This document shows positions 8,639-17,807 of a stretch of 53,120 bases of DNA, in pieces. Source of the stretch: Verrucomicrobiales bacterium (GTDB taxonomy: Bacteria; Verrucomicrobiota; Verrucomicrobiia; Limisphaerales; UBA9464). The translations under genes and the position numbers were made by a program. The notes under the pieces are model-generated. The model ran no database searches. It was given only the letters and a program-made list of their open reading frames with translations, and had not been told where the DNA came from. The stretch spans positions 1 through 53,120 of the forward strand of contig JAEUHD010000301.1 of the NCBI GenBank assembly GCA_016793645.1. The letters are read 5' to 3'. Position 1 is the stretch's first letter; each line of letters starts with the position of its first letter.

Positions 8639-9223
8639 TCACTTCAACCGTGAAGAGGCGCCGGCAACTCCCGTTCCGCGCGGCCCGCCCACTTCGATTC
8701 CGTGCTTCAGACAATAGGCCCCATTGACCACGTACTTGTGTGCCCAGTGCTTGAGGCCCGCCCGTTCCTCCGGGGACAGGGCTCGTTTGACCACCGCGGG
8801 AGATCCAACCACCAGGGATCCCGGAGGAATGCGCATTCCCTGCCGGACCAGCGCGTTGGCCCCGATCAGGCATTGGGTGCCAATTTCGGCACCATCCAGG
8901 ATGGTCGCCCCCATTCCCACCAGACATTCATCTCCAATGGTGCACGCATGAACGATGGCCGAATGGCCAATGGTCACCCACGCGCCCACCCGACAGGGAA
9001 AGTCGTCCGCAAGGTGAAGCACTGCATTGTCCTGAACATTGCTGTGATGCCCCACGAGGATCCGGTTGATGTCCCCGCGAAGGACCGCCCCATACCAGAC
9101 GCTGCTGTGATCCCCCAGCGTGACGTCACCCACGACGACCGCCGTCGACGCGATATAGACGCCGGCCCCCACGGTCGGCGGCTGTCGGAGAAACGTTTCC
9201 AGCTGGGATTCCAACGGATCCAT
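8639..9223 (-). CDS. Gamma-carbonic-anhydrase-like hexapeptide-repeat protein
   Basis: A 194-residue left-handed beta-helix protein of the gamma-carbonic anhydrase family (YrdA/PaaY/CaiE-like). Hexapeptide repeats run through most of the chain (VVVGDVTLGDHSSVWYG, CTIGDECLVGMGATILDGA). The three expected zinc-binding histidines appear in NAVLHLADD and GHSAIVHAC. Family members are trimeric zinc enzymes, some with carbonic anhydrase activity and many with unknown function. The start at 9223 (MDPLESQLETFL) gives the usual short N-terminal helix. It is divergent from prmC, with 109 bases between the starts. Confidence 0.85.
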   Translation of the reverse strand: MDPLESQLETFLRQPPTVGAGVYIASTAVVVGDVTLGDHSSVWYGAVLRGDINRILVGHHSNVQDNAVLHLADDFPCRVGAWVTIGHSAIVHACTIGDECLVGMGATILDGAEIGTQCLIGANALVRQGMRIPPGSLVVGSPAVVKRALSPEERAGLKHWAHKYVVNGAYCLKHGIEVGGPRGTGVAGASSRLK

Positions 9224-9332
9224 CCCGGCATCGTCGCGTCAGGGACCCCGCCAATCAAGCAACAGACGAACGGCCGGGGTGGATTGCTGGCTTGCGGTCA
9301 GGGCTGGACGGGAAAAGTGTGTTGCCTTGGCC

Positions 9333-10208
9333 ATGACCGTACTGGACGTCCTGCAACGAAGCGCCGCCTACCTCGCGGAGCGCGGCGTGGAATCCGCGCG
9401 CCTCAATGCCGAATTGATCGTTTCCCATGTCCTGAAAAAGCCCCGGTTGCGCCTGTATTTGGATTTCGATCAAGTGATTCCTGAGGCGGATCTCGCGGTC
9501 GCCCGTGATTTGGTGCGGCGGCGCGGACGCCGGGAACCTCTTCAGCATCTCACGGGAACCACGGGGTTCCTGAACCTCAATCTTCAGGTGACTCCCGAGG
9601 TCCTCGTTCCCCGCCCCGAAACCGAAGTTCTTGCCCAATTGGCGATCCAGAACCTGAAGGAAGCGCCCCCGGACAGGGTCCCCGTCGCCCTGGACTTCGG
9701 GACCGGATCCGGCTGCCTCGCGATCGCCCTCGCCCAGGCGGTACCCGAGTCGGAAGTCCACGCCCTGGACATTTCACAGGGCGCCCTCGCCGTCGCACGC
9801 CGGAACGCCGTATCCAATGGCACCGGGGGAATCCAGTTTCACGAAGGGGACGGCTTCGCCGCCCTGGAGGGGCGGGTCCCGGTTCTTCGTCGCCGGTTCT
9901 CCCTGGTGGTCACCAACCCCCCGTACATCCCCACGTCCGAAATTGCGACCTTGGAGCCCGAGGTCCGAGACTACGATCCGCGGATTGCATTGGACGGCGG
10001 TTCCGATGGGTTGGCGTTTTACCGGCGCCTCGCGCTGGAGGCCGCGGACTGGCTTCGCCCGGGGGGAAAATTGATGGCGGAATTCGGGGACGGCCAGGCA
10101 TCGGCCTTGAAGGAACTCTTCGAAGGTGCCGGGTGGATGACCGAAGTCGTCGAGAAAGACTTGTCCGGTCGGGATCGCGTTCTCATCGTCCGCCCGCCAA
10201 CGGATTAG
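9333..10208 (+). CDS. prmC: Peptide chain release factor N5-glutamine methyltransferase (PrmC/HemK)
   Basis: PrmC methylates the glutamine of the GGQ motif in release factors RF1 and RF2, raising translation termination efficiency. The 291-residue protein has the N-terminal helical domain (VLDVLQRSAAYLAERG, ARLNAELIVSHVL), SAM motif I LDFGTGSGCLAIAL and the catalytic NPPY (195-198) followed by IPTSEI. The ATG at 9333 fits the family N-terminus; an upstream in-frame ATG at 9279 would add 18 unrelated residues. murA follows 30 bases later on the same strand. RF genes are not in the window. Confidence 0.94.
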   Translation: MTVLDVLQRSAAYLAERGVESARLNAELIVSHVLKKPRLRLYLDFDQVIPEADLAVARDLVRRRGRREPLQHLTGTTGFLNLNLQVTPEVLVPRPETEVLAQLAIQNLKEAPPDRVPVALDFGTGSGCLAIALAQAVPESEVHALDISQGALAVARRNAVSNGTGGIQFHEGDGFAALEGRVPVLRRRFSLVVTNPPYIPTSEIATLEPEVRDYDPRIALDGGSDGLAFYRRLALEAADWLRPGGKLMAEFGDGQASALKELFEGAGWMTEVVEKDLSGRDRVLIVRPPTD

Positions 10209-10238
10209 TCCGATCTCCGGCCGGCAATTCTCCAATCC

Positions 10239-11501
10239 ATGGACAGTTTCATCATAAAAGGGGGAACTCCCCTGAGGGGCGACGTCACCATCAGCGGCTC
10301 CAAGAACGCCGTGCTGCCGATCATGGCCGCCACGTTGCTGACCGGGGAAACCTGCACCCTCCGTCGGGTTCCCAACCTCAGCGACGTCGCCTTCATGGTC
10401 CGGATCTTGGAATCCCTCGGCGCCGAGGTGGCCTGGTCAGGGGACGTCGTCACGGTCCGCGCCGCCCGGATCAAGGGATTTGGAGATTACGATCTCATCC
10501 GAAAGATGCGCGGCAGCATCTGCATTCTCGGCCCCCTGCTCGGCCGACGACGGGCCGCCAGCGTGTCCCTGCCCGGCGGCTGTGTCATCGGCACCCGCCC
10601 GATTGACCTTCACCTGAAGGGACTCACGGCGCTGGGCACCAGGATCCAGATCGAAGGAGGCTACATCCACGCCAGGGCCCGAAAGCTCACCGGGAACACC
10701 ATATTCCTCGGGGGCCGTGCCGGACCGACGGTCCTCGGGACCGCCAACATCCTCATGGCCGCAGTTCTCGCGGACGGGGTCACGATCATCGAAAGCGCTG
10801 CCTGCGAACCGGAGGTCGTGGATCTCTGCCAGTTCCTCGTGGCCATGGGCGCGAAGATCAGCGGCATCGGAAGCCCGACGCTCACCGTCACCGGCGTCCC
10901 GGAATTGCATGGCGCCGATCACGAGGTGATTCCCGACCGGATCGAGGCGTGCACCTTTCTTTGCGCCGCGGCTGCGACGAAGGGGGATGTCACCCTGCAC
11001 GGAACCCGGCCGGAACACTTTGCCGCTGTGCTCGACAAGCTTCGGGAGGCGGGGGTGAGGATCGAACGAAAGGGAACCACCCTGCGAGTCACGCGCCCCG
11101 GGCGCTTGAAGCCCGCGGATGTCACCACTCAGCCCTACGCCGGTTTCCCCACCGATGTTCAAGCGCAGTTCATGGCTCTCATGGCCCTTGCCCCGGGAAT
11201 CAGCGTCATCACGGAACGCATCTTTGAATCCCGATTCATGCACGTGGCGGAGTTGATGCGGTTGGGAGCCGACATCGCCATTGAGGGACCCAATGCCATC
11301 GTCAAGGGAGGACGCCCCATGAGCGGCGCTCCCGTCATGGCCAGTGATCTGCGGGCGAGCGCAGCGCTTGTGATCGCAGGCCTCGCGGCCCGTGGCACGA
11401 CCCAGGTTCACCGCATCTACCATCTGGACCGGGGATACGAACGAATGGAAGACAAGCTCCGGCAACTGGGCGCCCGCATTGAACGGGCGGCGGGCGAGTG
11501 A
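10239..11501 (+). CDS. murA: UDP-N-acetylglucosamine 1-carboxyvinyltransferase (MurA)
   Basis: MurA transfers enolpyruvate from PEP to UDP-GlcNAc, the first committed step of peptidoglycan synthesis in the cytoplasm. The 420-residue protein starts with the family motif SGSKNAVLPIMAATLL after a short strand. It carries the catalytic cysteine at residue 115 (LPGGCVIGTRPIDLH), the position used in Escherichia coli, so fosfomycin sensitivity is expected at this residue. The C-terminal SDLRASAALVIAGLAARG motif is intact. The presence of murA is informative because some PVC relatives have reduced peptidoglycan. It lies 30 bases downstream of prmC. Confidence 0.95.
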   Translation: MDSFIIKGGTPLRGDVTISGSKNAVLPIMAATLLTGETCTLRRVPNLSDVAFMVRILESLGAEVAWSGDVVTVRAARIKGFGDYDLIRKMRGSICILGPLLGRRRAASVSLPGGCVIGTRPIDLHLKGLTALGTRIQIEGGYIHARARKLTGNTIFLGGRAGPTVLGTANILMAAVLADGVTIIESAACEPEVVDLCQFLVAMGAKISGIGSPTLTVTGVPELHGADHEVIPDRIEACTFLCAAAATKGDVTLHGTRPEHFAAVLDKLREAGVRIERKGTTLRVTRPGRLKPADVTTQPYAGFPTDVQAQFMALMALAPGISVITERIFESRFMHVAELMRLGADIAIEGPNAIVKGGRPMSGAPVMASDLRASAALVIAGLAARGTTQVHRIYHLDRGYERMEDKLRQLGARIERAAGE

Positions 11502-11554
11502 CGGTCCCACCGCATCCGGAAGCCGCCCGCGCCCGGAATTGAAATGGTCGCCAA

Positions 11555-12733
11555 ATGAATCGTCCATTCTGGATTGGCGCAGCCCTCGTCCTCGGACTGC
11601 TTACCGCGGGGGTCGTTCAACTCACGGGACGTCGGTCAGGACCCCGAACCGCCCTTCCCGTTGCGCTGTCGTCCCTCAATCCCAGTTGGCCCGGTCGGCC
11701 GAATCTCGAGCGCGACGCGATCCTCGCGGCCGGCCCCAAGGCGGTGGAACCCCTCCTGATGGCCCTGAACGCCCATTCGTGGCGCGATTGGGCACTATGG
11801 ACCCGCCTTCGATCCTGGGTTCCATCGTCCCTGCACTCCTATCTTCCCACGCCGGGGAACCAATCCTCGGAACGGGATGCAGCAATCTGGATGCTCGGAA
11901 CACTGGGGCCCGCCGCCAGCAACGCGATACCCACACTACGACGAATCGCTGCGGATCGCTCTGCCGTGGACAAACGGGCGGCGGCGATCATGGCCCTCGC
12001 CCGGATCGACCTCGATCGGAGCCCGGCCCTTTCCAACGCCATCACCTTGCTTTCCAGCGCCCATCAAACCGAGCGGTTCTACGCGGCACAACGATTCGGA
12101 GATCTGACCAACCATCCGGGACTCCATCCGGCGATGCTGCTCCCGGCACTGTCGGACGGGGACGGGGAAGTCCGCGCCAACATGACCATTTCCATCGCGG
12201 AGTTCGGCCCGCGGGCCCACGCGGCCATTCCCCAGATACAACAACTCCTAAGCGACCCGTATCGGCACGTTTCGGCGGGGGCTGCCTATGCCCTCCTCCG
12301 AATCGATCCCTCGCTGGCCGAAACCGCAACCCAGGCGCTGGTGGCCGCCTTGCGACGGAACGCTGATCTTTCCGGCTTGATCGCCCCCGCCTTTTTCTCG
12401 GCGGCGGGGCCCCGTGCCCAATCCGCAAAGCCCTACCTGGAGACCCTGCTGCGCGGGGGCCCAGGACCGATGCGCCGGTCGCAGGCCGCGCTTGCATTGT
12501 GGGAAATCACGGGTATCGCGGAACCCCAGGTGCTCGAACAACTCGTAAGACTCCAGGATGTTTCGCCGGAGATGCTCGCCGCCCTGGCGGACATCGGTCC
12601 CGCCGCCTCCAATGCAATTCCGCAACTGCGCGAGATTTCGTCGCCTCCCCAGCTCCGGGAGGCCGCGGAGGCGGCGATTCGCCGAATTCAGGAGGGAAAG
12701 TCGGTGTCCCCTCCCGTTGCGTCTCCACAATAG
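11555..12733 (+). CDS. Membrane-anchored HEAT-repeat protein
   Basis: A 392-residue protein with an N-terminal signal anchor (about residues 5-24, WIGAALVLGLLTAGVVQL) followed by roughly eight alpha-helical HEAT/PBS-lyase-like repeats. Recurrent units are LGPAASNAIPTLRRIA, FGPRAHAAIPQIQQLL and IGPAASNAIPQLREI. Such repeats form protein-binding solenoids; here the domain would sit in the periplasm or be tethered at the membrane. No catalytic motif is visible and no partner can be named. It is 53 bases downstream of murA and 78 bases upstream of hemL on the same strand, so co-transcription is possible. Proteins of this type are common in Verrucomicrobiota. Confidence 0.75.
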   Translation: MNRPFWIGAALVLGLLTAGVVQLTGRRSGPRTALPVALSSLNPSWPGRPNLERDAILAAGPKAVEPLLMALNAHSWRDWALWTRLRSWVPSSLHSYLPTPGNQSSERDAAIWMLGTLGPAASNAIPTLRRIAADRSAVDKRAAAIMALARIDLDRSPALSNAITLLSSAHQTERFYAAQRFGDLTNHPGLHPAMLLPALSDGDGEVRANMTISIAEFGPRAHAAIPQIQQLLSDPYRHVSAGAAYALLRIDPSLAETATQALVAALRRNADLSGLIAPAFFSAAGPRAQSAKPYLETLLRGGPGPMRRSQAALALWEITGIAEPQVLEQLVRLQDVSPEMLAALADIGPAASNAIPQLREISSPPQLREAAEAAIRRIQEGKSVSPPVASPQ

Positions 12734-12811
12734 CTCCCTGGGGCTGCCCCGGACTTCCCTCGTCCCCGGTTCATGACTCGCCGGGGATCCGATTCCCGAT
12801 ATTCTTCGTCC

Positions 12812-14098
12812 ATGCCGCACCGAAATCGGTCCTCCGCCCTGTTTGCCGACGCCCTTCAGCACTTCCCCGGGGGTGTCAATTCCCCCGTCCGGGCCTTCCG
12901 CGCCGTGGGTGGGCAGCCGTTCTTCGTGGAATCCGCTGAGGGCGCGTGGCTCACCGATGTCGACGGAAACCGCCTGCTGGACTACGTATGCACTTGGGGC
13001 CCCGCCATCCTTGGGCACGCCCCCCGCGGCGTCCTTGAAGCCGTTCGTGCCGCCGCGGACCGGGGCACGAGTTTCGGAACTCCACACGCGGGCGAGATCT
13101 CCCTCGCGCAGCGGGTCAAACAGGCAGTACCCGGACTCGAACGTCTCCGCTTCTGCAATTCCGGAACCGAAGCCTGCATGACGGCGATCCGATTGGCCCG
13201 GGGATTCACGCGCCGGGATCTGATCGTGAAGTTCGACGGATGCTACCACGGACACGCCGATTCCCTGCTGGTCCGGGCCGGTTCGGGCGCGCTGACGCTG
13301 GGACAGCCCGACAGCGCTGGCGTCCCCGCCGCCCTGGCTCAACTTACCCTCGTTCTGCCCTACAATGATCCGGACGCACTCCGCCAGACCTTTGCGACGA
13401 AAGGTCGCGAGATCGCCGCCGTGATCGTTGAGGGGGTGCCTGCCAATGCGGGTCTGTACCTGCCCCGCCCCGGATACTACGAACTGCTGGAACAACTCTG
13501 CCGCAACCACGGTGCCCTGCTCATCTGCGATGAGGTCATGACCGGATTTCGTCTCGGTCCCGACGGAGCCCAGGGACACTTCGGACTCCATCCGGACCTG
13601 AGTTGCTTCGGGAAGATCATCGGCGGAGGCCTGCCGGTGGGGGCCGTCGGGGGCCGGGCGGAAATCATGGACCACCTCGCGCCCCTCGGACCGGTTTACC
13701 AGGCCGGCACACTGAGCGGGAACCCTCTCGCCATGGCCGCCGGTCTCGCCACCCTCGACGAGCTCGCCGCGGGAAACGCGTACGAGGTTCTGGAATCCCT
13801 CGGCACCCAGTTGGAAATCGGAATGCGGGACGCGGCAAAAGCCTCGGGAGTGGACGTCCACTGGCAGCGAATTGGATCCATGTTTTGCGGTTATTTCACA
13901 TCACGCCCGGTCCACAACCTGTCCGACGCCCTCCTCGCCGACCGGGACCGCTTCGGGAGGTTTTTCCACGGGATGCTCGACGCGGGAATCTACCTGGCAC
14001 CCTCGCAGTTCGAAGCAGGCTTCATTTCCACCGCGCATACTCCGGATGACATTGAATCCACGATCCGGGCGGCATCCCGGGTCCTTCGGACGCTCTAG
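12812..14098 (+). CDS. hemL: Glutamate-1-semialdehyde 2,1-aminomutase (HemL)
   Basis: HemL is the PLP enzyme that converts glutamate-1-semialdehyde to 5-aminolevulinate in the C5 pathway of tetrapyrrole synthesis. The 428-residue protein has the family N-terminus (ALQHFPGGVNSPVRAF), the phosphate-binding GTEACMTAIRLARG region, CDEVMTGFR, and the PLP-binding Lys268 in CFGKIIGGGLPVGA. The C-terminal GIYLAPSQFEAGF is typical. The ATG at 12812 fits the family; an ATG at 12773 would add 13 unrelated residues. It is convergent with the YheT-like gene. Other haem genes are not in the window. Confidence 0.95.
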   Translation: MPHRNRSSALFADALQHFPGGVNSPVRAFRAVGGQPFFVESAEGAWLTDVDGNRLLDYVCTWGPAILGHAPRGVLEAVRAAADRGTSFGTPHAGEISLAQRVKQAVPGLERLRFCNSGTEACMTAIRLARGFTRRDLIVKFDGCYHGHADSLLVRAGSGALTLGQPDSAGVPAALAQLTLVLPYNDPDALRQTFATKGREIAAVIVEGVPANAGLYLPRPGYYELLEQLCRNHGALLICDEVMTGFRLGPDGAQGHFGLHPDLSCFGKIIGGGLPVGAVGGRAEIMDHLAPLGPVYQAGTLSGNPLAMAAGLATLDELAAGNAYEVLESLGTQLEIGMRDAAKASGVDVHWQRIGSMFCGYFTSRPVHNLSDALLADRDRFGRFFHGMLDAGIYLAPSQFEAGFISTAHTPDDIESTIRAASRVLRTL

Positions 14099-14188
14099 CC
14101 TCGTTCGTTCAAACCCCTTCTCCTGCCGAAGGCTTCAGGCTCGCCGGGCCTCGTTGGTCTCGCGACGAACGCCGTTGATCTCTCCAGG

Positions 14189-15148
14189 TCAGGATTCCCC
14201 AAGGGAATCCTCCAGAAACTTGGCGATTCTCCCTTCGCTCCAATACTCGGACGACACCGGGCTCCCGCCGACGAAGCCCACATGCCCTCCCCGCATCGGA
14301 ACCTCGACCGTCAGGCGGCCGTTGGACTTCGCCGCGTCCCTTGGAAAGCATCCCGGGGAGAGAAAAGGGTCATCACCGGCGCTCAGAATCAGGGTCGGCA
14401 CCTGGATTCCACCCAGGAATCCGAGCGAGGAACATTGGCGCCAGTAGTCGGCGGCGTCGCGAAAGCCATGGAGGGGGGCGGTAAATTGATCGTCAAAGTC
14501 GCGAAACGTGCGGATCGCATCGGACGACACCGCAGGAAATCCCGTGCCAAATCGTCGTCTCTTTTCGGACATTCTCGGGACCATGGTGCGGAGGAATCGT
14601 CGGAGGTAGAAGGCGCACTCCGGCCGGGAAAGCCTTTCCGCCGCTCCGTGCAGGTCGCACGGCACGGAGATGCCCACACCCACGGCGACGCAACAGGCCT
14701 CGGGACGGCCTTCTCCGAGGAATTTCAGTGTAAGGTTGCCCCCAAGGCTGAATCCCACGACAGCGATCAACCGATATCCAAGCCCCACGACTCGCTGCAC
14801 CACCGCCGCCAGATCCTCTGAAGCGCCGCTGTGATAGGACCGGGGAAGCCGGTTGGGTTCCCCAGAACACCCGCGCAGATTCCAGGCGAGCGCGTCCCAT
14901 TTCCGTCGATTGAGGGCCCGCACCAGACCGCGAACGTAAACGGCCTGGGAGCTCCCCTCCAAGCCGTGCGCCACCAGGACCACCCGGTTGGATCCAACCC
15001 GCGACCAGTCCAGATCCAGGAAATCGCCGTCGGGCAACTCCAGGCGCTCCCGGGTGTATTGGACGTCGCGAACCCGGCGAAAAAGGGTGGGCCACAAGGT
15101 TTGAGAATGTGCCCCGCGCAGCCAGAACGGTGGCCGATACGGGCTCAT
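14189..15148 (-). CDS. YheT-type alpha/beta hydrolase
   Basis: A 319-residue alpha/beta-hydrolase of the YheT/ABHD1-3 family, whose eukaryotic members act on lipid esters; bacterial substrates are poorly known. The N-terminus (YRPPFWLRGAHSQTLWPTLFR) is the family signature. VAHGLEGSS forms the oxyanion-side motif and GFSLGGN carries the nucleophile Ser134. A catalytic Asp (LSAGDDPF) and His (MRGGHVGF) follow at the C-terminal side. It starts 6 bases after the stop of the squalene synthase gene and is the last gene of the proposed operon, which fits a role with lipid or isoprenoid substrates, but that is inference. Confidence 0.85.
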   Translation of the reverse strand: MSPYRPPFWLRGAHSQTLWPTLFRRVRDVQYTRERLELPDGDFLDLDWSRVGSNRVVLVAHGLEGSSQAVYVRGLVRALNRRKWDALAWNLRGCSGEPNRLPRSYHSGASEDLAAVVQRVVGLGYRLIAVVGFSLGGNLTLKFLGEGRPEACCVAVGVGISVPCDLHGAAERLSRPECAFYLRRFLRTMVPRMSEKRRRFGTGFPAVSSDAIRTFRDFDDQFTAPLHGFRDAADYWRQCSSLGFLGGIQVPTLILSAGDDPFLSPGCFPRDAAKSNGRLTVEVPMRGGHVGFVGGSPVSSEYWSEGRIAKFLEDSLGES

Positions 15149-15154
15149 CCCGGG

Positions 15155-16027
15155 TCAGCAGCCATAGCTCGCAAGCGGGATTCCCGTCTTCACGCGAATC
15201 CAAGCCAGGAGCAGCAATGCAAGCTTTCTGGGCTTGCTGAGGCGTACAGGTTCCGGAGCCAGTACCGGGAAATGCCGGCGCTCCAACCTTCGAAACAAGG
15301 CCCAGTAGACGGACCCCATCAACTCCGCCGCCACCATGGATCTCCGGTCCACTGCCGGGAGACGGCCGCGGGCAAGCGCATAGTACTGGCGGGTTCGCGT
15401 CGCAAAGGACTCGGCAAGGGATTCAAAGCCCCCCGGCCTGCGCCCCGCCAGGATGTCCGACGCAGTGACACCGTGACGCTGGAGTTCCTCCTCGGGCAGG
15501 TAAACCCGCCCCCGGCGCGCATCATTGCCGACGTCCCTGAGGATGTTGGTAAACTGCAGCGCCTTGCCGAGCGCATCCGCATAGTCCCGGCATCCGGCGT
15601 CCCGGTATCCGAAGATTTCGATGCTCAACAGTCCCACCACGGACGCGACTCGGTAGCAATACTTCTCCAACTCGACGTACGTTTCGTATCGCTGCCGGTC
15701 GAGGTCCATTTCCACTCCCTGGATCAGCTCGTCAAAGAGATGAAACGGAAGTCCGTGGCGGGCGATGACCGGACGCAACTCCTGATTCACGGGAAATGAG
15801 GGTTCCCTTCCGTCACAGGCCCGCGACACGTCGTCGCGCCATGCCTGCAAGGCCGCCCTGCGTTCCTCCACCGGACGCGTTTCGTCGTCGGCAACGTCGT
15901 CCACTTCCCGGCAGAACGCATACAGGGCACTCATTGAGGCACGCCGATCCGGCGGGAGCACGATGAACGCGAGCGCGAGGTTGGAGGCGCTGTTCCGCGT
16001 GATCTGTTCACTAACCGCGGCGTTCAC
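15155..16027 (-). CDS. hpnD: HpnD-type squalene/presqualene diphosphate synthase
   Basis: Head-to-head prenyl synthase that condenses farnesyl diphosphate towards squalene, the substrate of squalene-hopene cyclase. The 290-residue protein has both Asp-rich Mg-binding motifs, DDVAD (43-47) and DVGND (165-169, in NILRDVGNDARRGRVYLP), and the LPPDRRASMSALYAFCR region typical of HpnD. A phytoene synthase is the main alternative, but the closest motifs recalled are HpnD. The GTG start at 16027 overlaps the TGA of the upstream small membrane protein (GTGA), indicating translational coupling; the open frame continues far upstream only as a shadow. The shc gene is at the other end of the window. Confidence 0.85.
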   Translation of the reverse strand: MNAAVSEQITRNSASNLALAFIVLPPDRRASMSALYAFCREVDDVADDETRPVEERRAALQAWRDDVSRACDGREPSFPVNQELRPVIARHGLPFHLFDELIQGVEMDLDRQRYETYVELEKYCYRVASVVGLLSIEIFGYRDAGCRDYADALGKALQFTNILRDVGNDARRGRVYLPEEELQRHGVTASDILAGRRPGGFESLAESFATRTRQYYALARGRLPAVDRRSMVAAELMGSVYWALFRRLERRHFPVLAPEPVRLSKPRKLALLLLAWIRVKTGIPLASYGC

Positions 16028-16374
16028 AGGACCGTTGATCCCGTTCCCCCCGCACCGGCGGGAGGCAACCCTCCGGTTTCCGCACGAGTGGGGTTGCTCG
16101 TCCGATGCTCCCTCCGACGCCGCCGACGGCGGCGTCCGGACGACGAATGGCGCCCACCGGGCGCGTCCCCGTCCACCAGATAACCCCGGCGACGGGTGGC
16201 CGGAGATTTTCGGAGAAAGACGGCCCAGAAGACCACCACCACCACCACGGCCAGGACCGCGACCATCACCGGAAGGACGCCTCGCAACGAATCCCGGGTC
16301 TGGGTCGGCAGGGCGTTCGGCAACAGCGATGCATCCGGCAGCGCCGCCAGCAGTCCGCGGACGACAGTCATCAT
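16024..16374 (-). CDS. Small single-pass membrane protein in the hpnD operon
   Basis: A 116-residue protein of unknown function. A short N-terminal segment precedes one strong membrane helix (about 34-54, LPVMVAVLAVVVVVVFWAVF), then a basic cytoplasmic-type tail with eight consecutive arginines (81-88) and a Gly/Pro-rich end. It is accepted as real because both ends overlap neighbours by exactly 4 bases: its ATG with the TGA of the sigma-54 activator (ATGA, 16371-16374), and its TGA with the GTG of hpnD (GTGA, 16024-16027). The composition of the tail is unusual and could be partly artefactual. I do not recognise a family. Confidence 0.65.
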   Translation of the reverse strand: MMTVVRGLLAALPDASLLPNALPTQTRDSLRGVLPVMVAVLAVVVVVVFWAVFLRKSPATRRRGYLVDGDAPGGRHSSSGRRRRRRRREHRTSNPTRAETGGLPPAGAGGTGSTVL

Positions 16375-17807
16375 TTGGGGGAGGAGACTGAAGAGGAATC
16401 GGACTCGTCGTCAACGATCCCATCAACCCCCAGATTCAGCCGGCTCATCCGATACCTCAGGGCGTGCCGGGAAAGGTCGAGTTGCTGGGCCGCACGGGAA
16501 AGGTTGCCCCCCGTCCGCTGCAAGGCGCCAAGGATCAACTCGCGCTCAAACAGCACCAGGGCCTCGCCCAGGGAACCCGATGCAGAACCCGCGGGTGTCG
16601 CCCGGGTGGGAACCGGACCCTTGCGAAGTCGCGACTCCACCTCGAAATCAGGCAGGCTCGCCGGCCGGATCTGGTCCCCGGTCTCAAGGATCACCGCACG
16701 TTCCATCACATTGCGCAGCTCGCGGACATTGCCCGGCCAGGAGTGGGCCAGCAACGCCGACTGGGCCGCCGGGGTAATCGCGGTGATGGTCCTTCCCAGG
16801 CGTGCTGAAAAGTGACGAAGGAAGAACTGGGCCAGCAGAAGAATATCCGATCCGCGCTCCCGCAAGGGCGAGGGACGAAACTGGATGACGTTCAACCGGT
16901 GAAACAGGTCCTCACGAAAATCGCCCTTCTGGATCGCCTCCACGATATTGCGGTTTGTGGCCGCGATGAGCCGCACATTGACCTTCAACTCCTGGGTCCC
17001 CCCCACCCGCGTGAACGAGCCATCCTCCAAAAAACGCAGAAGCTTGGCCTGCAGAGGGCGGCTCATGTCGCCGATCTCATCAAGAAAAATGGTCCCCCCG
17101 TCCGCCTCCTCAACCAACCCCCGCTTGGTCCGATGGGCCCCGGTAAAGGCACCCCGCTCGTACCCGAACAATTCGCTCTCCAGAAGAGTCTCAGGAATTG
17201 CAGCGCAATTGAGCCGGACGTAGGGATGGGCCGCCCTGCGGCTCAGGGCGTGGAGCGCACCGGCGATGAGTTCCTTTCCCGTGCCGCTCTCCCCCAGGAT
17301 CAGCACCGTGGCGTCGGTGGGGGCGACGGTCTGGATCAACTGGCGAAGCTCGCGGATCTTGGGCGCTTCACCAATCAGGTGGTCAAGCCGATAGGGCTCC
17401 CCGGCCTGGGCCCGCAGTGCGGCGTTTTCAGCGAGCAACCGATACCGTTCCGCGCAGCGGCTGACCGCATGGATCAACTCACCCGGTTCGAAGGGCTTTG
17501 CGAGGTAATCCACCGCCCCGTTCTTGATGGCCTCCACAGCCAGCTTCGGAGTGGCGTAGGCGGTAATGATCAGAACGGGGACACGCGGATGTCGCTGCAC
17601 CACCTCCTTCAGAAACTCGTAGCCACTCATTCCTCCGAGCCTTGCGTCCGAAATGACGAGAAAGACCTCATCATCCGCGAGACGTTTGAGCCCGGCCTCG
17701 GCGGAATCGGCGAGGATCACCTCGTACCCCTCATCACGGAGAACGGTCTCGAGCGTGAGGCGCATGTTCTTCTCGTCATCCACGACGAGCAGGGGAGGAA
17801 TCTTCAT
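16371..17807 (-). CDS. Sigma-54-dependent NtrC-family response regulator
   Basis: A 478-residue activator of sigma-54 RNA polymerase. It has a receiver domain (phospho-acceptor D54 in VISDARLGG, K104 in LAKPFE) and an AAA+ domain with Walker A GESGTGKE (172-179), the sigma-54-contacting GAFTGA loop (219-224) and Walker B GGTIFLDEIGD. A Fis-type helix-turn-helix (GNLSRAAQQLDLSRHALRYRMSRL) completes it. All key residues are present. It overlaps the histidine kinase gene by 4 bases, so they form a cognate pair, and overlaps the small membrane protein gene downstream. Targets may include its own operon or envelope genes; I did not find a convincing GG-N10-GC promoter nearby. Confidence 0.95.
   Translation of the reverse strand: MKIPPLLVVDDEKNMRLTLETVLRDEGYEVILADSAEAGLKRLADDEVFLVISDARLGGMSGYEFLKEVVQRHPRVPVLIITAYATPKLAVEAIKNGAVDYLAKPFEPGELIHAVSRCAERYRLLAENAALRAQAGEPYRLDHLIGEAPKIRELRQLIQTVAPTDATVLILGESGTGKELIAGALHALSRRAAHPYVRLNCAAIPETLLESELFGYERGAFTGAHRTKRGLVEEADGGTIFLDEIGDMSRPLQAKLLRFLEDGSFTRVGGTQELKVNVRLIAATNRNIVEAIQKGDFREDLFHRLNVIQFRPSPLRERGSDILLLAQFFLRHFSARLGRTITAITPAAQSALLAHSWPGNVRELRNVMERAVILETGDQIRPASLPDFEVESRLRKGPVPTRATPAGSASGSLGEALVLFERELILGALQRTGGNLSRAAQQLDLSRHALRYRMSRLNLGVDGIVDDESDSSSVSSPK

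Noticed and set aside
8571..8660. Complete tRNA gene at the T-arm-like sequence
   Set aside because: No matching 5' acceptor strand, D-arm or anticodon loop is present within the expected distance, so only a fragment was reported.
12248..13861. 537-codon minus-strand frame opposite the HEAT gene and hemL
   Set aside because: Spans two well-supported plus-strand genes and has no recognisable motif.
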